Source: an uncultured Oscillospiraceae bacterium
GTDB lineage: Bacteria > Bacillota > Clostridia > Oscillospirales > Oscillospiraceae
Assembly: GCA_900756495.1 (NCBI GenBank)
Contig: CAAEKI010000125.1
Coordinates: 1 to 23,626, forward strand
Direction: 5' to 3'
Length of the DNA stretch: 23,626 nt
Position numbers and translations under genes: made by a program. The stretch's first letter is position 1. The number at the start of each line of letters is the position of its first letter. The notes beneath the pieces are model-generated. The model was not told where the DNA came from and did not search any database. It saw only the letters and a list, made by a program, of their open reading frames with translations. Below, piece by piece: positions 7,074 to 14,932 of the stretch.

Positions 7074-7727
7074 TTGAAATATAAAGGGAATTATACCGAT
7101 GCCTACGGCAGGAGCACAGAGCCGGACCGTAAGCTCGAAAAAAAGCAGCGCCTGCGGAAGCGGAGCTATGAAAAACATTTTGATGGGTATACCGTTGAAA
7201 CTGTCTTGGGGCCCGACGGAAAAGCCGTTTCTGTACGCATCTATACCGGCGCGTTGTACCGCCAGGAGCTGACCACTATTCAGCGGCGCCGGCTCAAAAT
7301 GCAATACGTCTGCTTCCTGTCCGCAGCACTGCTTCTTGCCCTGGGCGCCCTCTGCCTGCCGACGGCAAGCAATTATCATGTGCTGATCTTTGCACTTGCC
7401 TGGCTTCCCATAGCCCTTTTTATCCGCATGTTGTTCGCATTGGGCGCCTTTCTGCCTGCGTCGCAGGATTTGAAGCTGCATGAGTACAGCGACGGCGTCA
7501 GAGTCCTCGCCCGCGTGGCTATGCCTGCCGCCGTATTATCTGCCGTCTATATTGCCGTCTCCCTGATTTTGTTGGCCATCCAGCAAGAGCGCCTAACAGC
7601 TCTGGAGATCCTTCGCGTTGCCATGTTCGCCGCAGCAGGGGGACTCACAGCCTCTGTCGGAAGGAAAGAGCGCAAAATCAAATATACGGAACATGTTCCG
7701 TCCCCTGCAAAGGACCAGCAGTCGTAA
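7074..7727 (+). CDS. Small membrane protein of unknown function
   Basis: A 217-residue protein starting at TTG 7074, with AGGAGG (7061-7066) seven bases upstream. The first 80 residues are hydrophilic and rich in Lys and Arg (KLEKKQRLRKRSYEK), suggesting a cytoplasmic N-terminal domain. About four hydrophobic segments follow near residues 81-99, 104-130, 148-172 and 180-198, then a short charged tail. No family was recognised. It follows the RpiR-type regulator by 24 bp and is probably in the same transcript, ending at the hairpin at 7748-7784. It may take part in sensing or transport linked to the catabolic locus, but nothing in the sequence proves this. Confidence 0.78.
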   Translation: MKYKGNYTDAYGRSTEPDRKLEKKQRLRKRSYEKHFDGYTVETVLGPDGKAVSVRIYTGALYRQELTTIQRRRLKMQYVCFLSAALLLALGALCLPTASNYHVLIFALAWLPIALFIRMLFALGAFLPASQDLKLHEYSDGVRVLARVAMPAAVLSAVYIAVSLILLAIQQERLTALEILRVAMFAAAGGLTASVGRKERKIKYTEHVPSPAKDQQS

Positions 7728-7747
7728 AACACTGTGGGTAACAGGAA

Positions 7748-7784
7748 AGCGCCCGGTTCAGACGGCTCTGAACCGGGCGCTTTT
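7748..7784. terminator. Bidirectional terminator between convergent genes
   Basis: AGCGCCCGGTTCAGA (7748-7762) pairs perfectly with 7767-7781 around a CGGC loop. TTTT follows on the plus strand and TTTCC on the minus strand. It lies between the small membrane protein gene and the NhaC-type gene and can serve both. Confidence 0.85.
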
Positions 7785-7850
7785 GGATTCCAATTATTAT
7801 TTCACCGAGGAATATCCCGTTTGTCATTATGGAGACATATTGATTGCCAT

Positions 7851-9479
7851 TTATTTTATCCCAGCCGGCGTCTTAGACTTTGTCAGTCTACCAATGACCA
7901 ACAAAACTGCGACCATCAGAACAATGGCGATAATCAGATTAATCACTACGTTCTGAATAAAGCCGGCCAGGATATACGAGACAAAGGCCACCACTGTCAC
8001 TGTTAGCGCATAGGGTATCTGGGTAGCAACATGGTTGATGTGGTTGCACTGTGCTCCGGTGGACGCCATAATCGTGGTATCGGAAATGGGGGAGATGTGA
8101 TCGCCCATCACAGCCCCGCCCAGGCAGGCGGCAATGGCAATGATCAGGATTTCACTGTCATTGGGGAACACCTCTACCACGATGGGGATCAGAATGCCGA
8201 ACGTTCCCCAGGAGGTACCGGTAGCAAATGCCAGGCCGCAGGCGATAAGGAAAATAATGGCGGGCAAAAACTTCTGGAAACCGGCGGCACTGCCGTGCAC
8301 GGCGTTAGCCACGAACTCGGCGGCGCCCAGGTTTCCCGTAATACCACTGATGCTCCAAGCAAAGGTAAGAATCAGAATTGCAGGTACCATAGCCTTAAAG
8401 CCTTCCGGCATCGAATCGGCAAACTGCCGGAAAGAGAGCACCCGGCGCCCCAGGAAATAAACGAAAGCAAACAGGATGGCCACGAAGGAGCCCAGCATCA
8501 GGCCCACAGAAGCGTCGGAGTTTGCAAACGCATCCACAATGCTCACACCGCCGCCAAAGAACCCGCCCGTGTACATCAGACCGATGATACAGCAGGCAAT
8601 CAGTACAATAACAGGGAGAATCAGATCCGCTACCTTGCCCCGGCTGGAGACCGGCTGATCATCCACGCCGGCGTAGGGCCGATCCGGGGTAGTATACAGA
8701 TCACCCCGGTATTGGGCGTTATCCTCATGGGTCTTCATCAATCCAAAATCAATGTTCAAAATAGAGATTACAATGATCATCAGGAGGGTAAGCAGGGCAT
8801 AGTAGTTGTACGGTATCGCGCGGATAAAAAGCACCAGGCCGTTAGCGCCCTCCACCATACCGGAGACCGCCGCAGCCCATGAGCTGATCGGGGCGATGAT
8901 ACATACCGGAGCGGCTGTCGCGTCAATCAGATAGGCCAGCTTAGCCCTTGAGATCTTATGTCCATCGGTGACGGGGCGCATCACCGAGCCCACGGTGAGG
9001 CAGTTAAAATAGTCGTCTACAAAAATAATCACGCCGAGAATAAATGTGGACAGCTGAGCGCCGCGGCGGGTCTTGATGGCTTTTTTGGCCCAGTCGCCGT
9101 AGGCCTTGGAGCCGCCCGCCTTATTCATCAGAATAACAATGATGCCTAAGATAACCAGGAAAATCAGAATACCAATATTCCAAGAATCTCCCAGCTTCTC
9201 CACAATGGTACCAAAAATCGTCTCCACCGCAGCCACAGGATGGCCGAAGCCGCCTACCGACAGGAAAGCTCCGGCGGCGATGCCCACAAAGAGTGAGATA
9301 TAAACTTCTTTGGTAATCAATGCCAAGCCAATGGCAATGATAGGCGGCATCAGGGCCCAGACTGTGCCATATACACCTGTCTCAAGGTCTGCCGTTGTAG
9401 CAGTGGCCACTGCAATAATGATAATGACCACCACCGCAAAAATGGGAATTGCGATCCGTTGTGCCTTACTTAATTTCAT
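7851..9479 (-). CDS. nhaC: NhaC family Na+/H+ antiporter-like membrane transporter
   Basis: A 542-residue polytopic membrane protein with many hydrophobic segments spread over its length. NhaC-type hallmarks are VDDYFNCLTVGSVMRPVTD in the first half and GDHISPISDTTIMASTGAQC in the second, both with conserved charged or polar residues inside membrane segments. Known members exchange sodium for protons, or in some cases organic anions such as malate and lactate. A short hydrophilic loop with HEDNAQYRGDLYTTPDR lies mid-protein. GGGAGGA lies 8 bases before the ATG, and its own promoter is at 9536-9564, so it is a single-gene unit. Organic-acid or amino-acid antiport is a fair alternative because catabolic and peptidase genes lie on both sides. 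Confidence 0.88.
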   Translation of the reverse strand: MKLSKAQRIAIPIFAVVVIIIIAVATATTADLETGVYGTVWALMPPIIAIGLALITKEVYISLFVGIAAGAFLSVGGFGHPVAAVETIFGTIVEKLGDSWNIGILIFLVILGIIVILMNKAGGSKAYGDWAKKAIKTRRGAQLSTFILGVIIFVDDYFNCLTVGSVMRPVTDGHKISRAKLAYLIDATAAPVCIIAPISSWAAAVSGMVEGANGLVLFIRAIPYNYYALLTLLMIIVISILNIDFGLMKTHEDNAQYRGDLYTTPDRPYAGVDDQPVSSRGKVADLILPVIVLIACCIIGLMYTGGFFGGGVSIVDAFANSDASVGLMLGSFVAILFAFVYFLGRRVLSFRQFADSMPEGFKAMVPAILILTFAWSISGITGNLGAAEFVANAVHGSAAGFQKFLPAIIFLIACGLAFATGTSWGTFGILIPIVVEVFPNDSEILIIAIAACLGGAVMGDHISPISDTTIMASTGAQCNHINHVATQIPYALTVTVVAFVSYILAGFIQNVVINLIIAIVLMVAVLLVIGRLTKSKTPAGIK

Positions 9480-9535
9480 AAGCGGAATCCTCCCTTTCTG
9501 TTAAACCCATTCTTCCCACACACTACTTCATTTTA

Positions 9536-9564
9536 ACTATACTATATTATCATACAAATCGCAA
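9536..9564 (-). promoter_or_regulatory. Promoter of the NhaC-type gene
   Basis: On the minus strand TTGCGA (9564-9559) and TATAGT (9541-9536) are 17 bp apart in an AT-rich stretch; the start of transcription would be near 9529, about 50 nt before the ATG. Confidence 0.65.
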
Positions 9565-9615
9565 GCATTACTGTGCATTTTATCCATAAAACAATCAGAT
9601 GCACTCGTTCCAATT

Positions 9616-10140
9616 CTACATATGCAGCAGAAACCCCGTCTTATTTAACGCCGTCAGCACACGTTCCATCACCGTCTCATCAGGACAGCGGATGGTGTGC
9701 AGGTGAATTCCTCCGGTCAAATCAGCGAGCGGCTTCGCCCCATGTTCCGCCACCTGGCGCAGGAATTGTGCCACATCGTACCGGGAGCGGACGGACAGCG
9801 CACCTGTGAGCTGCCCATAGACCGGGTGCTCCACCACCACATCCACCACCTCGCCGCCAGCATCTACGACAGCGGTGAGCTCCTGTTCCATCCCCTCCGG
9901 CGGGTGGATACAGGCCACCTGCCGGAATACGCCGCCTCCTGCGGCCGTTCCGGCCACATATCCTCTGGGCGTGGCTGAGATATCCATACCAGCGGCTCTG
10001 AGCAGCGCTACGTCCCCTACGATGATCTGCCGGCTCACGGAAAAACGCTTGGCCAAGGCTGCAGCGCTGACCGGTCCTCCAGCTTCCTCCAACACCCGGA
10101 CGACAGCCGCACGCCGCTGGGCCGCGTTGAGCAACTCCAT
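9616..10140 (-). CDS. niaR: NiaR-like transcriptional repressor (HTH_11 plus 3H domain)
   Basis: A 174-residue repressor of the niacin-responsive NiaR family. An N-terminal winged helix (AAALAKRFSVSRQIIVGDVALLR, written here as residues 27-49) precedes the 3H domain. His79, Glu87, His146 and His148 fall at or next to the positions of the metal site known from the Thermotoga homologue, so metal binding should be intact. In Firmicutes NiaR represses niacin salvage transporters and nadABC. ATG 10140 is chosen because GGAGGAG lies just upstream and because the in-frame ATG at 10194 lies inside the -35 box. No niacin transporter or NAD gene is adjacent, so its targets are probably elsewhere apart from a possible site in its own promoter region. 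Confidence 0.88.
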   Translation of the reverse strand: MELLNAAQRRAAVVRVLEEAGGPVSAAALAKRFSVSRQIIVGDVALLRAAGMDISATPRGYVAGTAAGGGVFRQVACIHPPEGMEQELTAVVDAGGEVVDVVVEHPVYGQLTGALSVRSRYDVAQFLRQVAEHGAKPLADLTGGIHLHTIRCPDETVMERVLTALNKTGFLLHM

Positions 10141-10165
10141 AAGTCTCTCCTCCTCCTGATTCTTG

Positions 10166-10194
10166 AGTATATCACGGTTTTTCTCCCGGTGCAA
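10166..10194 (-). promoter_or_regulatory. Promoter of the niaR-like gene
   Basis: On the minus strand TTGCAC (10194-10189) and TATACT (10171-10166) are 17 bp apart. Transcription would start near 10159, leaving a short leader of about 19 nt that contains the ribosome site. Confidence 0.78.
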
Positions 10195-10204
10195 ACAGGT
10201 TGCA
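10190..10204. promoter_or_regulatory. Inverted repeat across two divergent -35 boxes
   Basis: TGCAA and TTGCA are perfect 5-bp arms around ACAGG. The repeat covers the -35 boxes of both the niaR-like promoter and the rightward promoter, so one bound dimer could control both genes. Whether NiaR or the YheO-like protein binds is not known, and part of the symmetry is inherent in two back-to-back TTGCA boxes. Confidence 0.4.
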
Positions 10205-10228
10205 TTTTCCGCCTATGCAGGGTAAAAT
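10200..10228 (+). promoter_or_regulatory. Promoter of the YheO-like regulator/dipeptidase unit
   Basis: TTGCAT (10200-10205) and TAAAAT (10223-10228) are 17 bp apart. Transcription would begin near 10235, about 36 nt before TTG 10271. Confidence 0.72.
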
Positions 10229-10270
10229 ATATTTGCTATATCGGTTTTACAGAGAGGGGGGCCTTGGGGG

Positions 10271-10909
10271 TTGAACCGCGAAGAGGCTTTTGAATTTCTG
10301 GACCGCACTGCCAAGGGAATTGCAGAGATGTTTGGCTCCTCCTGTGAAACCCTGGTCCATGATATGGGGGATCCGAGACACCCCATTCTCTCCATCTATA
10401 ACGGCCATGTATCCGGCCGGACGGTAGGCTCAACGATGGATATCCTCGGCACTGCCCGGGAACTGGACGATGCCGCACTGATCACAGACTTTGTCAATCT
10501 GTATGCAACAACGCCTTCCGGCCAGCAGATTAAGAGCAGTACATTCCACCTTATCGGTGAAAACTATAACCTGGCTCTGGGCATCAATTTCGACTACACC
10601 GCCCTGGTCTATGCCAACCGCACCCTTGTGGATCTGATGAGCGCCGAGGCCGATCTCCGCAGCGCCATGTGGCAGGGCGGAGATGCCCAGCTCTCCGAAC
10701 TTCTGGATGAATGCCTCTCAGCTGTAGGAAAGCCGGTGGGGGCATTGAACAAACGCGACCGGATGAAGATCATTGCACTGCTGGATCAGAAAAATGCGTT
10801 CTCTTACCGGAAATCAGTTCCCTTTGTAGCCCGGCGGCTTCAGGTCTCCCGCTACACGGTCTACAAATACCTGGGAGAGCTGTCCGGCGGGGATCCGGAA
10901 CATTCATAA
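10271..10909 (+). CDS. YheO/DauR-like transcriptional regulator (PAS_6 plus HTH_22)
   Basis: A 212-residue regulator starting at TTG 10271, with GAGAGGGGGG just upstream. The N-terminal part (about 1-120) is a YheO-like PAS domain: it includes CETLVHDM, hISNGH-like SIYNGHVSGR and the YNLALGINFDYT segment. The C-terminal part (about 155-205) carries the HTH, with RRLQVSRYTVYKYLGEL as the recognition helix. A Pseudomonas relative, DauR, controls D-arginine use; most others have no known ligand. The M20 dipeptidase gene starts 30 bp downstream on the same strand, so the pair may form an autoregulated peptide-use unit. Divergent to the niaR-like gene. Confidence 0.88.
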   Translation: MNREEAFEFLDRTAKGIAEMFGSSCETLVHDMGDPRHPILSIYNGHVSGRTVGSTMDILGTARELDDAALITDFVNLYATTPSGQQIKSSTFHLIGENYNLALGINFDYTALVYANRTLVDLMSAEADLRSAMWQGGDAQLSELLDECLSAVGKPVGALNKRDRMKIIALLDQKNAFSYRKSVPFVARRLQVSRYTVYKYLGELSGGDPEHS

Positions 10910-10939
10910 TATGTCGTATCTTAGAGGAGGAAATTCCTT

Positions 10940-12346
10940 ATGTATGAGGAACAGATCAACGCCTATTTTGACGACCCTTCGGCAGAGGCCGCACTGGTAG
11001 AGGCAGTCTCCCGTCTGGTGCGCATTCGCAGCGTCCGGGAGCCGGCGCAGCCCGGAAAGCCCTTTGGCGCCGGTCCTGCCGAGGCACTGGCTGAGGCTTT
11101 GACTCTGGCCGGAGAGCTGGGCTTTGCCACCCGGAACTATGAGAACTATGTAGGCACGGCCGACCTAAACGATCAGGAGACCCTGGTTCATATTCTGGGG
11201 CATTTGGATGTGGTAGGCGAGGGCACCGGCTGGACGGTCACCGATCCCTATATTCCGAAGGTTGTGGACGGTATGCTCTACGGAAGGGGCACCGACGACG
11301 ACAAAGGCCCCCTGATGGCCGCTCTTTTCGCCATGAAGGCGGTCAGGGATCTGGGAATCCCCCTTAAACATAACGCCCGGCTCATTATGGGTACCGACGA
11401 GGAGAGCGGCTCGTCCGATATCGCCTACTATTATGCCCGGGAGCCCTTTGCGCCCTATACCTTCTCCCCCGACGCTGAATTTCCGGTGATCAACATTGAA
11501 AAAGGGAGCTACAAACCTGTCTTCACAAAGTCCTGGCCTGCCGACGCCCGCACACCCAGGGTCAAATCGCTGAAGGGCGGCTTCCGTATCAATGTTCTCC
11601 CTCCCGAGGCCGACGCCGTTGTGGCAGGCATGGATATCGCCAGTCTGGAGCCCTACTGTGCCAAGGTCTCCGATGCAACCGGCGCCGTCTTCACCCTCAG
11701 CGAGGAGGGGGAAGACGTGCGCCTGCACTGCGACGGCCGGGGAGCTCATGCCTCTCTGCCGGAAGAGGGCAACAACGCCATCACCGCCCTGCTCACCCTG
11801 CTCTGTTCCCTTCCCCTGGCGCAGACCGCCTCGGCGGCCGCGCTGAAAGCGCTGAACGCACTGTTCCCCCATGGTGACTGCGCCGGAAAGGCCCTGGGCA
11901 TTGCTCAGGCCGATGAAATTTCCGGCGCGCTGACACTGGCCTTTTCTCTGCTGGAGGTCACCGAGACCGGCCTGGAGGGCCGGTTTGACAGCCGGGTTCC
12001 CCTATGTGCCACGGACGAAAACTGCCGAAAGGCGGCTGAGGCCTCCTTCTGCAAATTCGGCTTTTCCGTCTCCGGAGAGATGGAGCCCCCCCACCATACT
12101 CCGGCCGACTCCCCCTTTGTCAAAACCCTTCTCAAATGCTACGAGCAGTACACGGGGAATCAAGGGGCATGCCTGGCCATCGGCGGGGGCACCTATGTCC
12201 ATGACATCCCAGGCGGCGTCGCCTTCGGCTGCGGAATGCCGGGCTTTAACGGCAATATGCACGGGGCAGATGAGCATCTGTGCATCAAGGATTTGCTCAC
12301 CTCCTGCAAAATTTTTGCACAGGTAATTGTCGATTTGTGTGCTTAA
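10940..12346 (+). CDS. M20 family dipeptidase, Sapep/PepV type
   Basis: A 468-residue zinc metallopeptidase of the PepV/Sapep group, which hydrolyses dipeptides in the cytoplasm. All M20 metal and catalytic positions can be seen: His88 and Asp90 in GHLDVVG, the bridging Asp120 in GRGTDDDKG, the base Glu154 and ligand Glu155 in GTDEESGSSD, Asp178 in FSPDAEF, and His441 in NMHGADEHL. The lid domain lies between about residues 190 and 380, with the transition-state His expected in GRGAHASLPEEG. The length matches PepV (about 470). GAGGAGG is placed about 8 bases before the ATG. No signal peptide is present. It follows the YheO-like regulator by 30 bp and precedes a lipoprotein gene by 49 bp. Confidence 0.93.
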   Translation: MYEEQINAYFDDPSAEAALVEAVSRLVRIRSVREPAQPGKPFGAGPAEALAEALTLAGELGFATRNYENYVGTADLNDQETLVHILGHLDVVGEGTGWTVTDPYIPKVVDGMLYGRGTDDDKGPLMAALFAMKAVRDLGIPLKHNARLIMGTDEESGSSDIAYYYAREPFAPYTFSPDAEFPVINIEKGSYKPVFTKSWPADARTPRVKSLKGGFRINVLPPEADAVVAGMDIASLEPYCAKVSDATGAVFTLSEEGEDVRLHCDGRGAHASLPEEGNNAITALLTLLCSLPLAQTASAAALKALNALFPHGDCAGKALGIAQADEISGALTLAFSLLEVTETGLEGRFDSRVPLCATDENCRKAAEASFCKFGFSVSGEMEPPHHTPADSPFVKTLLKCYEQYTGNQGACLAIGGGTYVHDIPGGVAFGCGMPGFNGNMHGADEHLCIKDLLTSCKIFAQVIVDLCA

Positions 12347-12395
12347 CATACAATATCATGCGAGAGAAAATATGCAGTCTAAGGAGTATAACCTG

Positions 12396-13073
12396 ATGAA
12401 AAAGCATCTGAAGCGCCCGGTGGCTGCCGCGGCAGCCCTGGCTCTGATTCTGTCTCTGGCCGCCTGCGGCGGCGGAATTACGGCCGACAGCGCCACCGAC
12501 CTGATCCAGGGCAACCTGGATGAGCTCTATTTGGGAAAGTTCGACCCCGACTATCTGGAACTGGTGGATATCACTGAAAACGAGGCCGAAGAAACCTATC
12601 TGGACGGCCTGTCTGTAGAGGCTGAGTATTTTACCAACTATTTTGGTATTGAGTACGTCACCGATGAACTGGAAGCCGATATTATCGATCTCTATAAGGA
12701 TATTTACGCCCAGTCCAAGTATACTGTGAACCCAGCCACCAAAATTGATGAGAGTACCTTCGGCGTCAAGGTCGTCGTGGAACCGCTGGATATCTTCAGC
12801 CTGGTGGATGAAGATTGGGACGAAGGTATGGCGGCCTACTACGACCAGTATGGCGATGTGGATCTGAGCACTTTGTCTGAGGAAGCGTATCAGGCATGCG
12901 ACGCCCTGTGGGCCGAATGTATCCTGGCCCTGTGCAGAGAAAAGCTGCCCGAGATGGGATATATGGAGGAAAAGTCCCTGGTGATCCAGGTGACGCAGGA
13001 TGATGACGGCTATTGGAGTATGCTGGGTGATGACTTTACCAAGCTGGACGAGATTATCATCTACTACCCATAG
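12396..13073 (+). CDS. Lipoprotein of unknown function
   Basis: A 225-residue protein with a lipoprotein signal: MKKHLKR, a hydrophobic Ala/Leu segment, and the lipobox LAAC at residues 21-24, followed by GGG. The mature part is strongly acidic (many Asp, Glu and Tyr) and shows no recognised domain; EYFTNYFGIEYVTDE and the C-terminal DDDGYWSMLGDDFTKLDEIIIYY resemble small clostridial lipoproteins with a cystatin/NTF2-like fold, but that is only an impression. ATG 12396 is chosen because AAGGAG (12381-12386) lies 9 bases upstream and because it gives a proper signal peptide. It is 49 bp after the dipeptidase gene and may share its transcript. It ends at the hairpin at 13092-13125. Confidence 0.85.
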   Translation: MKKHLKRPVAAAAALALILSLAACGGGITADSATDLIQGNLDELYLGKFDPDYLELVDITENEAEETYLDGLSVEAEYFTNYFGIEYVTDELEADIIDLYKDIYAQSKYTVNPATKIDESTFGVKVVVEPLDIFSLVDEDWDEGMAAYYDQYGDVDLSTLSEEAYQACDALWAECILALCREKLPEMGYMEEKSLVIQVTQDDDGYWSMLGDDFTKLDEIIIYYP

Positions 13074-13091
13074 ATACAGTAAGATACATAC

Positions 13092-13125
13092 AAAGGCGCA
13101 TCGGGATATTGCCCGATGCGCCTTT
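13092..13125. terminator. Bidirectional terminator between the lipoprotein gene and pyrG
   Basis: AAAGGCGCATCGGG (13092-13105) pairs perfectly with 13112-13125 around a 6-nt loop. The stem ends in TTT on both strands, fitting termination from both convergent genes. Confidence 0.85.
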
Positions 13126-13128
13126 GCT

Positions 13129-14736
13129 CTATTCTTTCCGTCCCTTTGCCGCCGCTTGGATGAAGTCCCGAAACAGGGGATGCGCCTTATTCGGTCTGGA
13201 TTTGAACTCGGGATGAAACTGCACCCCCACAAACCAGGGGTGAGAGGGCAGCTCCACGATCTCTACCAGCCGGCCGTCCGGTGAGAGGCCGGTGAGACGG
13301 AGGCCCTTGGCCTCCAGTGTCTCCCGATAGTCGTTATTGAACTCATAGCGGTGGCGGTGGCGTTCGCTGATTTGAGCGGAGCCATAGGCTGCGAAGGCCC
13401 TGGTGTCCTCGCCGGCAATGTTGCAGGGATAAGCCCCCAGGCGCATAGTCCCCCCCTTTGTGGTGACGCCCCGCTGATCCGGCATCAGGTCAATCACAGG
13501 GTACTGTGTCTGTTCGGACAGCTCACTGGAATGGGCTCCCTCCAGTCCGGCCACATGCCGGGCAAATTCCACCACGGCCATCTGCATCCCCAGGCAGATG
13601 CCCAGGAAAGGAACGCCTCCCTCCCTGGCATATCGAATGGCCGAGATCTTGCCCTCGATCCCCCGATCGCCAAAGCCGCCGGGAACCAGTATGCCGTCGG
13701 CACCCGCCAAAAGTTCAGGCGCGTTCTCATCTGTGACCGCCTCCGAGTCCACCCAGCGAATAGAGACCTTGACGCCATTTTCAATCCCGCCGTGGGTGAG
13801 CGCCTCAGCCACGCTGAGATAGGCGTCATGAAGCCCCACGTACTTACCCACCAGGGCAATGGTAACGCTGCCCCGCGGGTTTTGGGCCCGGTGAACCATG
13901 GTGGCCCACTCCGTGAGATCCGGGGCATGGCAGATAAGGCCCAGACGCCGGACCACCACATCAGCCAGCCCGGCCCGTTCCAGCATCAGGGGCACATCGT
14001 AGAGGATATCGGCCGTGAGATTGGGAATGGCGCTCTCACGGGGAATATTGCAGAAGAGGGAGATCTTCTCCAGAATTTCCTCGGGAACGGGTTCGTCGCA
14101 CCGGCAGAGGATCACGTCGGGCTGAATGCCCAGGCTCAGCAACTCCTTGGCCGAGTGCTGAGTCGGTTTGGACTTCAGTTCTCCGCTGCCCGGGATTGAG
14201 ACAATCAGAGAGACATGGATAAACATGACGTTCTGACGCCCCCGCTCGGCGGCCACCTGGCGGATGGATTCCAGAAAGGGCTGGCTCTCGATATCGCCCA
14301 CTGTACCACCGATCTCCACGATGGCCACGTCGGTGCCCGGCGTGTCCAGCGCATAGATATTTGCCTTGATCTCATTGGTAATATGGGGAATAATCTGAAC
14401 CGTCCCGCCCAGATAATCCCCCGCCCGCTCCCGGTTGAGGACATTCCAGTATACCTTGCCCGAGGAGACAGAGGAGTGAACGGTCAGATTTTCATCGATA
14501 AACCGCTCGTAGTGCCCCAAATCCAAATCGGTCTCCGCTCCGTCGTCCGTGACGAAGACCTCTCCGTGCTGATAGGGGCTCATCGTGCCGGGATCCACAT
14601 TGAGGTAGGGGTCCAGCTTCTGAACCTTCACATGGAGCCCCCGCTGTTTCAGAAGACGTCCCAGTGACGCCGCTGCAATTCCCTTGCCCAGGCCGGATAC
14701 CACACCGCCGGTGACAAAAATGTACTTCACTGCCAT
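13129..14736 (-). CDS. pyrG: CTP synthase
   Basis: A 535-residue CTP synthase that makes CTP from UTP, ATP and glutamine. The N-terminal synthetase domain begins [17 protein letters not shown] with the P-loop, followed by [21 protein letters not shown] and [11 protein letters not shown]. The C-terminal class I glutamine amidotransferase has VPGGFGDRG, the nucleophile Cys in GICLGMQ, and the His-Glu pair in FHPEFKSRP. Full length for the family. ATG 14736 is chosen because GGAGGAA lies 7 bases upstream and KYIFVTGG is the standard start; the in-frame ATG at 14805 would lie at the transcription start. It has its own promoter. The hallmark pyrG leader attenuator (an initial GGGC and a terminator) was not seen. 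Confidence 0.97.
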   Translation of the reverse strand: MAVKYIFVTGGVVSGLGKGIAAASLGRLLKQRGLHVKVQKLDPYLNVDPGTMSPYQHGEVFVTDDGAETDLDLGHYERFIDENLTVHSSVSSGKVYWNVLNRERAGDYLGGTVQIIPHITNEIKANIYALDTPGTDVAIVEIGGTVGDIESQPFLESIRQVAAERGRQNVMFIHVSLIVSIPGSGELKSKPTQHSAKELLSLGIQPDVILCRCDEPVPEEILEKISLFCNIPRESAIPNLTADILYDVPLMLERAGLADVVVRRLGLICHAPDLTEWATMVHRAQNPRGSVTIALVGKYVGLHDAYLSVAEALTHGGIENGVKVSIRWVDSEAVTDENAPELLAGADGILVPGGFGDRGIEGKISAIRYAREGGVPFLGICLGMQMAVVEFARHVAGLEGAHSSELSEQTQYPVIDLMPDQRGVTTKGGTMRLGAYPCNIAGEDTRAFAAYGSAQISERHRHRYEFNNDYRETLEAKGLRLTGLSPDGRLVEIVELPSHPWFVGVQFHPEFKSRPNKAHPLFRDFIQAAAKGRKE

Positions 14737-14808
14737 GCCGATTCCTCCCATTCTCATGGGACGCCATTGTCCTGAAGGCCCCATTGCCTCTCCATTTTTT
14801 AACAAGTC

Positions 14809-14837
14809 ATTTTACGTCAAGACTGCAGCTTCGTCAA
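14809..14837 (-). promoter_or_regulatory. Promoter of pyrG
   Basis: On the minus strand TTGACG (14837-14832) and TAAAAT (14814-14809) are 17 bp apart. Transcription would start near 14802, giving a leader of about 65 nt. The leader contains a small CCCAT-GAGA-ATGGG hairpin (14747-14760) whose 3' arm overlaps the start of the ribosome site. Confidence 0.72.
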
Positions 14838-14891
14838 GAAAAATTTGCAGTTTCTGCAGGGATCCTTCCTTGCAGCAGGCCGTCTTTGCAT

Positions 14892-14932
14892 AGAACCGGG
14901 CGGCACAGTTTTTCACTGTGCCGCCCGGTTCT
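14892..14932 (-). terminator. Perfect 18-bp hairpin at the end of the DUF1846 gene
   Basis: 14892-14909 and 14915-14932 are exact complements around a 5-nt loop (GAAAA on the minus strand). The stem begins at the last base of the DUF1846 stop codon. On the minus strand it is followed by ATGCAAAG, not a U-run, so it may end transcription poorly or mainly protect the 3' end. pyrG starts again from its own promoter. Confidence 0.6.

Noticed and set aside
9565..9615. TTTTATCCATAAAA palindrome as a terminator or operator after the niaR-like gene
   Set aside because: The stem is AT-only, has no U-run, and lies upstream of the NhaC-type promoter without clear spacing, so it is too weak to call.
14737..14805. 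Longer N-terminus for pyrG from ATG 14805
   Set aside because: That ATG coincides with the predicted transcription start, and the family standard start with GGAGG is at 14736.
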